A DNA stretch of 64,000 nt from Bryum argenteum (lineage: Eukaryota > Streptophyta > Bryopsida > Bryales > Bryaceae): positions 40,568,420 to 40,632,419 of the forward strand of contig CM073321.1 of the NCBI GenBank assembly GCA_037043015.1. Direction: 5' to 3'. Below, one piece after another: positions 34,401-44,904 of the stretch (position 1 is the first letter of the stretch; every line of letters starts with the position of its first letter). Below the pieces are notes generated by a model. It worked only from the letters and a program-made list of their open reading frames with translations. It did no database searches and had not been told where the DNA came from. The position numbers and the translations under genes were made by a program.

Positions 34401-36199
34401 TTTCCTATCATAGTGCTACATCAGAAGAGGACGATGACTCAGATGGCACGCGGCATCGTAAGGCGGTGCGTCAAGTACGGTGTGGTCTCCCTCCCTCCAG
34501 CGTTGTGATTGATGCAAATCATCGTTGTAATTTACCTGGCCGCGTTCCTCAAACAGGTGGCTCTCGCCTTCTAATAGCAAGTAATCATTCAAGCGTAGTA
34601 GAGCCCCTTGGTACTAGCATCTTACTATTGGACGATCTTGACACGTCTTCTGATCTCAAAGCTCTTCTGAAGAGCAAAGATGATGTCATAGCAAGATTGC
34701 AAGCAGATCTCAAAAAAAACACGAGCAATGTATGAGGAGAAGGTGAAAGAAGGGGACCAGCTTTCTGTGGAAAATGCACGCATGCGCGAGAAGATGCAAG
34801 AACTATCTCACCCACGTAACATTTATGAAGAAATAGAGAAATTGGACATGGCATATGTTGATAGAGTTGTCTTCAAGCTTACGGAAGACCTAGCTTTTGG
34901 ATAAATGTCACAACACCCTCAACTGCGCCGGATTGTGAAAGCTCAACCATGTCCTATTGTTAATATGCATGGCTTGGAAGGGGAAGAAGATGTACGAAGT
35001 GATACCCAAGATTTGTTATCTTTAACCAAATTCCCCCCTCTTCGTAATTCCCATTTCACGTCCAATGACAAGTACAGCTCTTTACTTAAGCAAAATCAAC
35101 AACTGCGAGATCGTTTGTTGCAGTTGTCTGCCACTTACTACCATTGGAAGGTGACATGTATATTTTTGGTGGACAGAGGTAGACAAGTTGCAGCGGAGTT
35201 GGAGAAGATTGATAAGAATTTTACTAGTGGAGCTGGTCGACGAACGTTTGATATGACCTTGTGGCCAAGTGTTGATACATTGTTTGATAATCTTCCTATG
35301 ATGGACATCAAGGTGCAAGATGACACTTCTACAGAGGTTGTAGATTGGAGCAAGGCTGGGTGGAATTTCAAACACCACATGTGGGCACATGTTGATGTAG
35401 CATCGAGGACATTATTGTGGCCCAACCCTATGCAGTTTGTACTGTGGATCACTCTACGTGTCCCATATGCCTAAATCCATTTGGACCTGAGAGTGGATGA
35501 GCTTTGGGCTCCTGTGTCCATATGTATCATCCGCAATGTCTTTTGGTTTATTGTTTGAGTCAAATTTGTTGTGCTATATGCAAAGCGCCTTTTCACAAGC
35601 ATTTTTATGAAATGCTCAATCTAAGAACTTATATGCCGCCTTCTTGGGAACACAATGCTGAGACTACAGATGAGATTCGATTTTGGGCTAAAGACCTTAT
35701 TTGTAGTTGGCGTAGAGGTGAACATGATCTCAAGAAGAGTGCTCCTAGCTCTCAATTGAACTGGGAAACTAACCCAAATGAGATTCTAAGAGTTGCACCA
35801 ATACTTGCCGGACAAGGTCCACAGCATGTGGGTCATCGTATGTTCTTCTTCTACTATTGCCTTGGGGGCTATGTTGATGTGAACTCTTAATACATTCAAG
35901 TGGGGGCCCCACCCCATGGAACACCAATGGAATCAATTTGGGAAGAGAGTAACCGATGGTGAAGCCATGCCTCCATGCAAGATTTGGAAGATTGTCAATT
36001 TGCTGAATCTACTTGGGGGCCACGATACAAGTCCCAAGCGCTGGACTATTTACTGGATGAATATAGTCCCATCACAAGAAAAAATTTGCAGGACTTGAAA
36101 GACTCTAGAATCTTAGATCTGATCTTAAACGCAGATGGCCCATTCAAACAAACCCGTGCAGAGCGTAAACTCATTGTTGGAGAATGCTCCAACCCTTAG

Positions 36200-36719
36200 T
36201 CTATTGAGTGATTATCACGATATTGTCATTCCATACACTCCAGCATACGTATGATTTTAGCTATATAGGACTATATTGGATTTTAGTATTATCGAATGGT
36301 AGCTTTTTGCAGCAAGGTTTCTCACTTCCTATTGTAATACTTTTTGCACCGATTAAAACAACGGTATATATTTGGTTGACTCCTTTGCTCGTGATCTGTC
36401 GATTGTACGTTGTAAGCTTTTATTGTATCCTTCATCTCTATAGTCCATATAACCCGCCCAACCCCTTGTACCACTACACATACACATACACACGCATGAT
36501 GGAAGGTAAAAACAAACTTCAATATATATAGTACATGCAAATAAGTACTTAGAAGTAATTACGTACACTTTTCCTACACCTAAATCAAATATTGTTTCGA
36601 TGAATGTTGGAGGTGTAAGTTCATCGTCTCTACCTTAGGAATCTTCAACTTTGTCCTTGCCCTTTGAAAAATGTGATCGTTGCGGTTCCAAATGAGCGTC
36701 GATTGCGTTTATGTTGATC
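36200..36719. other. AT-rich intergenic stretch
   Basis: Between the 3' ends of two convergent family pseudogenes. A short CA-rich stretch (ACACATACACATACACACGC, near 36475) is the only pattern seen. No gene is supported. Confidence 0.5.
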
Positions 36720-38746
36720 TCAACTTTTTGCGTTATTTTTACAATGAGCCCACTCCGCCCATGCGTCCTCAAACCAAGCATCCTCTTCAGCTATATGTAG
36801 TTGCTTCGCGAGTTTTATATTTGAGTCTTCACTCCATTTCACCAGCCTCTTTACTTTATCAACTTCCTGTGGAGTCTTGTCATACTTACCCGCAAATGCC
36901 AAATCACGAATGTGTGGCATCTCTTTCTCTACCTCTAGATAATTAGATTCTTCTGTATCCTTCAACCGATCGATCTCCCAAGCAAGGACCTCTTTCAGGT
37001 AAGTGTGTTTCGCTATCCATATCTCAACGTAGTCTTCTATGGAAAGGTTGTTTGATTGTTTCTTCTCAAGAAACGTCTCACGAGCCTTTCTTCGTAGCAC
37101 AAGTTGTGTCTCCATATAGGCTATGCTGTCTAGAACTTTTTCCAAAGTATCCCGACAATCATCTTGGAAATTGTATGGTTCAGTGGCAAAAAAGGCTCTT
37201 TCTTTTTGGGCTTCCAATTCCTTTGCCCGCTGCATTACCTCCTCCAATTGAATGCCTTTCATTATACTGAAATTGTGCAACATGATAAGCATGTCCAAGT
37301 AGTCGCATAATCTTCCACCTAATGTTCGCATTGGATTTGCCTCAAAAGAAATCCCCTCTATCATATTTGTTATATTACGAGTAGGTTCACTGAGGGGTAG
37401 AAGCACACTAAGGTGGGTACACTTTGGGCAAGAATCTAAGTATGTTAAGTATATCACTTTTCAGGAATGCTTTGGGATTTCGTAAAATCGCCGGAACTTT
37501 TGATTCTCTCTATCAGATCAATCTTGGCCGTTTAAAGTGGATTAGTGGCAATAAAGTAGAAATCAGAATGACACATGTCCATTTACCATTGGCCGAATGA
37601 CCGTACGAAGTATGTTGAAGTACTACAAGAGTACAAATAGTATATGCACCCTGCCAGATCCCTAGATTTATTAAGTTAATAAATTGGGTAGGAAAATGCT
37701 TCTACGGCACACACCTTTAGGAGGCCCACGCTATAAGCTATCTCTTCTATAAGGGCCAATTTAAAAATTCATAAAAAACTTTATTTTTCCTATGTTGAGT
37801 CACTTTCTAAAATAACCCATATTTGCTTAATATTAATTGAGTAAATAGCAAATTTTCGGGAATTTTTACACACAATATGCTTCATAAACATATATTACAC
37901 TTATAATGAAGAAGTAATCAAAATCTATAACCTAAAACCCACAAAATGAAGTATATTTAAAAAAAATATATACTTTGTCTGTCACAACCTTGGTATATAA
38001 ATATACTCACTACGGCCAAGCCATGAGGAGTTTATTAATAGAAAGGAGAATTTTTTTTCTTCATCTATATATACAACTATATTTTTCCATACCATTCCTC
38101 AAAGAGATAGTATTTAAAACTCTACAACGAATAGAATGCATAAATCTTCTGAAATTGCACTTTGTGACAACATTTTTGGTATACCTTAGTGTGCTTCTAC
38201 CGTGAGGTGGTATTCGTGTGTGTGTGTTCATCCTCCGAGGATTCGGAAGAAGACCATATTACGTAATATTCAGCGCTGGCCTTAGGACTCATAGGTACAA
38301 CTCCAATTTCTTCTTCTTTAATAGTACTTGATGTCCCTCCAACCTCTATAGGTTCAGTATTTTCTTGTAGAAGCAAATGTGGACGCTTTGACCAATCCAC
38401 CTGCTTCTCCAGAATCCTTTCTGCATATACCATTTTTGCCAAGAAGTAGGGAACCTCATATTTAGAAATATGGTTCTTACCGTATTTCTTAGACCAAACG
38501 TATATGCATCTGACTTTAAAATCGTCATTATGGCACTCTCCGAGGTTTGCTTCATTGTGAGACCGCTGAATGTTGTGCTAATGGAGAGTAAAGAGCTTGT
38601 TGATGTGGCACCACTCCACATATCTAATACACATGGCAAAAGACCAGAGCTTCCTCCCATCCTCTAAACGCTAATATCTTTGGATTCTTCAAAATCTCTA
38701 TGCGCTTCTTCTTCTTTATATTCCAACCTTGGTCATGTGGCGCCAT
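36720..38746 (-). pseudogene. WCHI-VDW family protein with coiled coil, split by an inverted-repeat element
   Basis: ATG 38746-38744 starts MAPHDQGWNIKKKKRIEILKNPKILAF-GWEE. A frameshift near 38630 then leads into the family domain: YVEWCHINKLF, ECHNDDFKVRCICVW, YEVPYFLAKMVYAERILEKQVDWS (to about 38380). EYYVIWSSSESSEDEH (about 38222-38270) looks like a SUMO-interaction motif with a phospho-serine/acid tail. A ~806-bp element (37396-38201) separates this from a long coiled-coil C-terminus (37400-36720: RAKELEAQKERAFF..., EEDAWFEDAWAEWAHCKNNAKS). The 245-residue open frame at 36720-37457 is the C-terminal part. The paralogues at 40626 and 49685 have comparable helices after the domain. It is broken by the shift, a stop at 38197-38199 and the insertion. 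Confidence 0.72.
37396..38201. mobile_element. Non-autonomous inverted-repeat element, ~806 bp
   Basis: The ends GGTAGAAGCACACTAAGG (37396-37413) and its exact complement CCTTAGTGTGCTTCTACC (38184-38201) bound AT-rich non-coding DNA. The flanks CTGAGG (37390-37395) and GTGAGG (38202-38207) could be a 6-bp duplication with one mismatch, so the superfamily is not settled. It interrupts a WCHI-VDW family pseudogene between its N-terminal domain and coiled coil. Confidence 0.72.
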
Positions 38747-38929
38747 GGATGTAGTAGCTACAACAGGTAGTGCTTCCATCAAAAAAATTTGTAGAGACGC
38801 AAATTCCCTCTATGAGCAAGCAAGTAGCAACAGTGAAGTCGATACTAGTCAAAGCGCGAAAGGGTGGACGAGCAAAGTGTGAAAATGGACTGTCCGTCGC
38901 CTTCTTAAGCACAATGATATGGCAACCGG

Positions 38930-39070
38930 TGGTCTACAGAATGTGCACCGCCGGTCGCCCGAGCCACCACTCATTGCCCTATCTGCACCGCGGATCGCCC
39001 TATCTGCACTGGCGATTGCCGTGCCACAGTAGGTCGCTCTATTTGCACCGCCGGTCGCCCTATTTGCAAT
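38930..39070 (-). promoter_or_regulatory. CGGTCGCC array upstream of the 38746 gene
   Basis: Repeats of CACCGCCGGTCGCCC and CTGCACCGCGGATCGCCC (38936-39066) start about 190 bp upstream of the minus-strand ATG at 38746. Unlike the other promoter-type arrays, I do not see a convincing TATA box on the gene side. The next DNA on the right (39080-40260) is duplicated at 44.9-46.6 kb. Confidence 0.55.
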
Positions 39071-40264
39071 CGCAAATTCTCCCAGTTTATGTTGCATGCG
39101 AGTCGATGAGGTTTCGTAGCAGCTCCTAGGCGGATGAGACGAGGATGAATATTGGATGGGAGAGGGGTAAAAGAGCCCTATAGTTTATAATGTATTAGTT
39201 TAAATTAACAAGGTACGCATCGGGTAGTAATTTGGGATCATTGGTCCCATAATTCCCATTTTATGATCATTCAATTCATAAGAAATGGACGTGAGAGGTC
39301 TAAATTGATAATTATGAATGGGAGGGAGGATACGGTGAGACTTTCTTGTCCTCCTGGTAGGTATGAATGGTATATATTTTTTTGTATGATGTATATTTTA
39401 ACAAGTCATATTCTGCCTAACTATTTATAATAATCGATAAAATGTATATTCATTTATAGAGTCTCAACCTCTTCAATGCATGAAACACTTTAATGCATCT
39501 AACGATTTAATTGCTACAAACACATTCAAGAACAATTTGTAGTTTCTTATTATATCAGTAGAGCCTTTAATAAATTATAAGTTCTCCGTATACAATATCC
39601 GAGTATATGTATGCTAATAGATTATCCTTGCAATTAGTTTATCGCCCCATAACATTATTACATTGGTTAAAATGAGAGGGGGGAGGATTTTGAAAATTTT
39701 GGCGGATTAAATAATAATGCCTTTTAATACAATTAAGAATAAGGGGTTACTGCATATAGCCTAGTAAGCAGTGACAGAAATAGTTGCTTACCAAATTAAA
39801 GGATGATATACAACATATTATATATTTTTAGAAAAAATGAATGACGACCATATGAAGGTAAATATTTTAAGTGAACAACTATAATCATTTGCAAACATTC
39901 TACTCAACCAATTACTCAAGGTACTATTTAAACGATTATTTGTGAGAATTATATGTAGAGAATTTTGAGAATGTTGAGATTTCTATTTTAAAATTGTGAT
40001 TAAACTTGTACCGATCTAAATTTATATTACACCACAAGAGTATCCAATGCGCTTAAAATTTCATTTTTCATTTATGATGGTTACGGCTCTTGGCAAAATG
40101 CCATGACCATGAGAATCATTTTCGATTGAGAATGAAAAATAGGAAGAATGAGGGGGGATGAGGGGGATTGAAGGGGGATGGGGGGTATTGAAGGGGGAAT
40201 GGGGGAGATGCTTGAAGCGGTTAATTCACAGTTTGAATATTGAAGAAAGAGGATCCAAGAACAA
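39071..40264. repeat. Segment between divergent family genes, copy 1 of a direct duplication
   Basis: From TTCTCCCA.TTTATGTTGCATGCGAGTC through GGGATCATTGGTCCCATAATTCCCATTT to AAAATTG.GATTAAACTTGTA, this segment is repeated at 44905-46600. Copy 2 carries an extra block of about 0.4 kb (about 45870-46285). In copy 1 the segment sits between divergent genes (ATG 38746 minus and ATG 40626 plus) with an array on each side. No coding frame is seen. Confidence 0.8.
40148..40209 (+). other. G-run tract, possible G-quadruplex
   Basis: GAGGGGGGATGAGGGGG, GAAGGGGGATGGGGGG and GAAGGGGGAATGGGGGAG give six runs of four or more G with loops of 2-6 bases within about 60 bp. The tract lies about 60 bp before the CGGTCGCC array of the 40626 gene. 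Confidence 0.7.
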
Positions 40265-40446
40265 GAGCTGGAATTCTCGCGCAGTCGCCTCTGCAGACTG
40301 CCGGTCGCCGCGAACCGCTGCTGCGGCTGGTCCTCTGCTGTAGCTGGACCGTCGGAGCGACTCTTGCAAGAAATGCTCAACCGCTGGTTGCTCTAATAAT
40401 GTCGCCCTGTAACGACGGTCGCCTTGCCACAGAAGGTTATATACAA
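40265..40446 (+). promoter_or_regulatory. GC array and TATA-like box upstream of the 40626 gene
   Basis: CGCAGTCGCC, CTGCCGGTCGCCGCG and ACGGTCGCC motifs (40275-40425) are followed by GGTTATATACAAT (40436-40448). This lies 180 bp before the ATG at 40626, the same order as in front of the other family genes. The array here is more degenerate than the others. Confidence 0.55.
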
Positions 40447-40625
40447 TCGTTCTTGGCCGTAGTCGCCACTTTTCAATCCACGTGTTCAGCTCTTGCGCAT
40501 CGTCTGGTGTCAACTCAAAGTTGCCACCTGCTTGCACGATTGTTCAAAGAACGTGGACTGCACTATTTTTGGTGTTTTGCGTCAAACATCACATCATAGC
40601 CCCATTTCCGTGTTCGAAGATAACA

Positions 40626-42233
40626 ATGAGTACAATTGCAGAACATAAAATAGTACTCGACCAACGACGCAATAGGAAAGCAAAGAAGCAAAAGAGGAAT
40701 CACCATATTCTACAAGATGCTACTCAATGCGCTTTCTCCGGGTGGGAGACCGAAGACGGTGATTGGAATCAGAAAACAATCAAGAATTATATCGCCTGGT
40801 GCCACATTGGCAAGTTGTTTCCACACTTTCGACATGAGACGCACATCAAAGTAAATGCTGCAAATCTGCGCTATTGTAAGCCTGACAAATTTGTACAACG
40901 ATGTATTGAAGTGTGGAGGTTTCTTTATAAAGGCAAAAATGTCACCAAGAACAAGGTTTTGTATTATATTGCTCAAATGGTGTATGCGGATGTAATATTG
41001 GAGAAGGTGGTAGATTGGAGCTCATTAAAGAAAACACCACAAATCTTCGTTCCAACCAAGCAAGACATTCCAAGAGCTCCATTGTCAGAAAACCCACGAG
41101 AAGGTCTTACAGCAGCTGGGGATGCAGATATAGTGTATGTTGGGGAAAATCCTAATTCTGATGAAGAAGAGGTTTAAGAGAACGAGCATCATACTCCCCT
41201 TTTAGAAGGTTCTATTGGTGACGTAGAACACTTTCCGGTGGGTGAAACAAGCGTGCGGGATTCGGAGGTGACTAATGCACCTGAGAAGCACGTCGAGGAC
41301 CTACGATCAAAAGGAGAAGCCGATCTCATTGAACACATGGAGGTTGAAGGAATGTTTGGTGCACAAGGTTTGGGTCAACCTGAAGTTATATTTGGGCTCA
41401 GTATGAGTGCCCCTCCTCAAACAAATGTTAGCGTAGAGGAGGGAACTCAAGAATATCCAATGGAAACAACTGAAGAGCGAGAAAGAGAAGGGAAGGAAGA
41501 AGTAGAACTGGGGAAGGAAGGTCAATTGGTCATCAATGATAACCTCATGAGGAAAGCCGAAGATAACTGCATCGAGGAGAACAAGGTGGTTTATGAGGAT
41601 TATGATTATTTGTTTCATGCTTTGTCATTGGAAGAGAGAAAGTGTGTTGAACTCCAGCATGACATTGAGGAACTCAAGGATGCGAAACTTAAGAGCCAAG
41701 AGGTACCGACGAATGTCTTTCCAGCTCCCGATGCATCGGATCAGGTTGATTATGTGTTAGAACTCATGGAACAGGCAAAACGTCTTGAAGATGTGCAGAG
41801 GAGATATTGTGAGGTCGACAAATGGTATCTGGTCAATGATTGGGGTCGAGAGAAGGAGATTATGGTTGCAGGAGCTAAGGACCCAGGTCAATGTAAAAAG
41901 GAGCTAAAAGGATTCATTAGGGCATGCGATGTCTTGAGCTCTCAGATTGAAAGGATGAAATTAGCTAATAGTCAAGCATCAAGAAGATTGAAAGAGAAGG
42001 AAGAAAAGCTAGTATTCAATCCAATAGATTGCATAGGAATTGTAGAAGAGGGTCAAAGTTCAAGAGGCAGTGAAACAACTGAGGAGTTGATCAAATAGCT
42101 ACTTGTGTGCGCAGAAGAGGAGAGGTTCTTAAAGGCAAGGATCGAAGATCTATGTATTGCAAATAAGACAAAGAAGAATTATCAGAGATGGTACCAAGGA
42201 GAAAAAAGTGGGAGTACAATGGGTGAAGATTAG
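40626..42233 (+). pseudogene. WCHI-VDW family protein with coiled coil, two nonsense changes
   Basis: ATG 40626 opens a single frame of 536 codons (535 plus the terminator), broken only by TAA 41175-41177 and TAG 42096-42098; both fit a C-to-T change in a Gln codon. Residues 1-25 are basic (RRNRKAKKQKR). The family domain spans about residues 35-140: GWETEDGDW, YIAWCHIGKLFP, ANLRYCKPDKFVQRCIEVWRFLY, YYIAQMVYADVILEKVVDWSS. DADIVYVGENPNSDEEEV (about residues 166-183) resembles a SUMO-interaction motif. An acidic linker and a long coiled coil follow (LMEQAKRLEDVQRRYCEVDKWY, QIERMKLANSQASRRLKEKEEKL, EEERFLKARIEDL). It is the least damaged family member after the one at 49685. Function is unknown; the domain is not one I can name. 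Confidence 0.78.
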
Positions 42234-42775
42234 AGTAAGCGGGATTAAATTTTAGGAAGACGCTCGTGTGTTGGTTATATCCATTTAATTTCTTTTATTT
42301 TTGAATTAAAAGTTGTAAGATATGTTCAAGGCTGGATGTTATACAGTTTATCTTCTTCATTATATGATATGTTTGTACTAGTAAGAATCTCTTTATATGG
42401 TACTCTCAAAAAAGTATCAGGTGTCTACCATTGCGTTGAACGGTGTTATGTTTATTATTTTTAAATATGCCCATGGTTTTAGTTTTATTATCTTTTTCTT
42501 TTTTTTTCTTATTGTTTTTCTTAAATGCATAATTTTAAAAAATGTAAAAAGAGGTTGGTAGGTAGCAGGGTTGTCTTATTAGACACAATTTTCGGAATGT
42601 CTGTCTGATTTGTCGTATTTGACATGTATGTTAGACGTCCGATCGACAAAAATGTCGACCGTACCGAAAATTACATAGTAAAAAACTTGTTGCGATTTAC
42701 CTTGAGGTAAAAAGCTATTTTCCTACGTGGCGTAGGGTTGATAATGACGTGGAAAATCAAAATACACGTCACAGT

Positions 42776-43047
42776 GGGCGACTGCGGGTGGGCGACCTCG
42801 CAAGGCGACCGTCGGTCGCACACGGGCGAACGTCGGTCGCCTGCTGCGATCGCCAATCGCCCTGGCTGTCGCGCGTAGGCGACCGGCAGTCCAGTATGGA
42901 GACCGGCGGTCGCCCTGGCAACCGCTTCTAGGCGACCTTATAGGCAAGGACAAAGTGTCAGCGAGCCAATCTTTACCCCTCCTGTTCGGGCGACCGCCGA
43001 TACAGCCGATGGGCGAACGTAGCTCAGAATGCGACCGGCGGTCTACT
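42776..43047. repeat. CGGTCGCC array, left arm of foldback
   Basis: GGGCGACTG, GGCGACCGTCGGTCGC, GGCGACCGGCAGTCC, ACCGGCGGTCGCCC and GGGCGACCGCCGAT recur at 10-25 bp spacing. The array lies at the outer end of the inverted arm. Confidence 0.8.
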
Positions 43048-44439
43048 TTCTAGAAACGAAGGACATGAACTTTGAAGAGCCATAACTTTTTCATTCGCAC
43101 TCTGTTTTTGAAGAAATCACTTGGGTTGCGTCCCAAATTAAGTCTAGTTTTTGTGGTAAAACTTGCACACCCATACAATTAAGTATAAAAAATTGGCATG
43201 CATTTTAGTGAAGGGAGTATTTGTTCTTTGGGTTTTTAAACATTTGGCATGTTTTACCATTGCAAGCCTATTATGTGACATCAAAAAGGTTTTTGCATGA
43301 TGTGTTTGAGACAAGTGTGATTTTTAGATGCATCCCACAATCTTTGTAGTTGGAAGTATTTTGATCCAGATAGTTTTAGTATTGGCTTTGCAATGATATT
43401 TCTATGATGAAAAAAGTGAAAAAGTGGATGATTTTTGAAGAGATAGATCTCCTTCAACCATCGTTAGATTTTGAATTTTTATTTTAGAATGGATTCCAAT
43501 TAGAGTGTTGTATTGGTGATAGAAACCTCGATTCATTCGAAGATATATTGAAGATAAGGTATAATTTGAGTGCTAGGGATCTAGGTTTGGACTATATTAA
43601 ATTACTTTCTAAAATATTTGGCGGTTTTTATCATTGTTGAATCATCTCTTCCCTCCTTTTATACACACACCCCATTTCAACAAATTTAATTAATCTCAGG
43701 TATTAAATAGAAACTACTTACCTTCATCTTATAGTCCAAAACTTCTAATCATGTTTCATATAAAATACATAGGAAGAGTATAAATACTACTCTCTTTCTC
43801 TATTTCCCTATACACCTTACACTTCCCTATGGCTCGAATAGTAGTCTTGCAATGCTAAAAACTGCCAAATATTTTATAAAGTAATTAATATAGTCCAATA
43901 CTAGACCCCTTACACTCAAATTATACCTTATCTTCAATATATCTTCGAATGGATCGAGGTTTCTATCACCAATACAGCACTGTAAATGGAACCCATTCTA
44001 AAAAATCAATTCAAAATCTAACAATGGTTGAAGGAGATCTATCTCTTCAAAAATCATCCACTTTTTCACTTTTTTCATCATAGAAATATCATTGCAAAGC
44101 CAATACTAAAACTATCTGGATCAAAATACTTCCAACTACAAAGATTGTGGGATGCATCTAAAGATCACACTTGTTTAAAACAAATCATGCAAAAACCTTT
44201 TTGATGTCACATAATAGGCTTGCAATGGTAATACATGCCAAATGTTTAAAAACCCAAAAAACAAATACTCCCTTCACTAAAATGCATGCCATTCTTTTAT
44301 ACTTAATTGTATGAGTGTGCAATTTTCACGACATAAACTAGACTTAATTTGGGACCCAACGCAAGTGATTTCGTCAAAAACAGAGTCTGAATGAAAAAGT
44401 TATGGCTCTTCAAAGTTCATGTCCTTCGTTTCTAAAGGG

Positions 44440-44895
44440 TAGACTGCCGGTCGCCCTATGAGCTACGTTCGCCCATCACCTGGATCGGCGGTTGCCCTAC
44501 TGAGCGACGTTCGCCCATTGGCTGTATCGGTGGTCGCCCCAGTAAGGGACGTTCGCCCATCGGCTATATCGGCGGTCGCCCCACTGAGCGACGTTCGCCC
44601 ATCGGCTGTATCGGCGGTTGCCCCAACAAGATTGGTACAAATAGGCTCGCGGACACTTTGTCCTTGCCCATCAGGTAGACCGCCGGTCGCCCTCTCAGCT
44701 ACGTTCGCCTATTTGCTGGATCGGCGGTCGCCCCACGGAGCGACGTCTGCCGTACTGAGCGACGTTCGCCCATCGGCTATATCGGCGGTCGCCCCAACAA
44801 GTGGGGTACAAATAGGCGCGCGGACACTTTGTCGTTGCCCATCAGGTAGACCCTCGGTCGCCCTTTCAGCTACGTTCGCCCATCAGCTGGATCGG
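44440..44895. repeat. CGGTCGCC array, right arm of foldback, with 40-55 bp higher-order unit
   Basis: The unit GAGCGACGTTCGCCCATCGG / CTGTATCGGCGGTCGCCC(T/C)ACT is repeated about eight times. A larger repeat (ACAAATAGGC.CGCGGACACTTTGTC.TTGCCCATCAGGTAGACC) appears twice (about 44636 and 44811). The array ends at TTTGCAGTCGGGAATTCTCCCA, where the segment shared with 39 kb begins. Confidence 0.8.
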
Positions 44896-44904
44896 CTCTT
44901 TTTG

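Larger units (their letters stand above)
32348..36199 (+). pseudogene. WCHI-VDW family protein with RING-H2 finger, interrupted by a solo LTR
   Basis: ATG 32348 starts a basic N-terminus (MATPGQLRKAENDKKRKRR). The family domain follows at 32490-32760 (LRLFIEWCHIDKTFP...ANLKYC...FKLRCIEVY...LAHGVYAEVAL, a stop, RVDWTIV). A 1520-bp LTR (32881-34400) is inserted after KEAS; across it the frame continues YHSATSEEDDDSDG. A coiled coil follows, with a one-base shift at a run of eight A (34712-34719), then KYSSLLKQNQQLRDRLLQL. Near 35440-35620 a RING-H2 pattern is seen: CPIC, CVHMYH, HPQC, CAIC, with a TGA in the first loop. A C-terminal part (WGPRYKSQALDYLLDEYSP...) ends at 36199. Several stops and shifts make it non-functional. 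By RING family knowledge it would have been an E3 ubiquitin ligase candidate. Confidence 0.75.
42566..44900. mobile_element. Foldback-type element with long inverted arms and GC arrays near the ends
   Basis: CAGGGTTGTCTTATTAGACAC at 42566 matches the termini at 25973 and 47751. After a CGGTCG array (42776-43045) comes an arm, 43050-43650 (ACGAAGGACATGAACTTTGAAGAGCC ... CTAAAATATTTGGC). Its complement occupies 43855-44430, with about 200 bp between. A second array follows (44440-44895). The arms agree over about 580 bp with small differences. The right terminus is not recognisable; the right array runs straight into the segment duplicated from 39 kb. There is no coding capacity. Confidence 0.75.
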
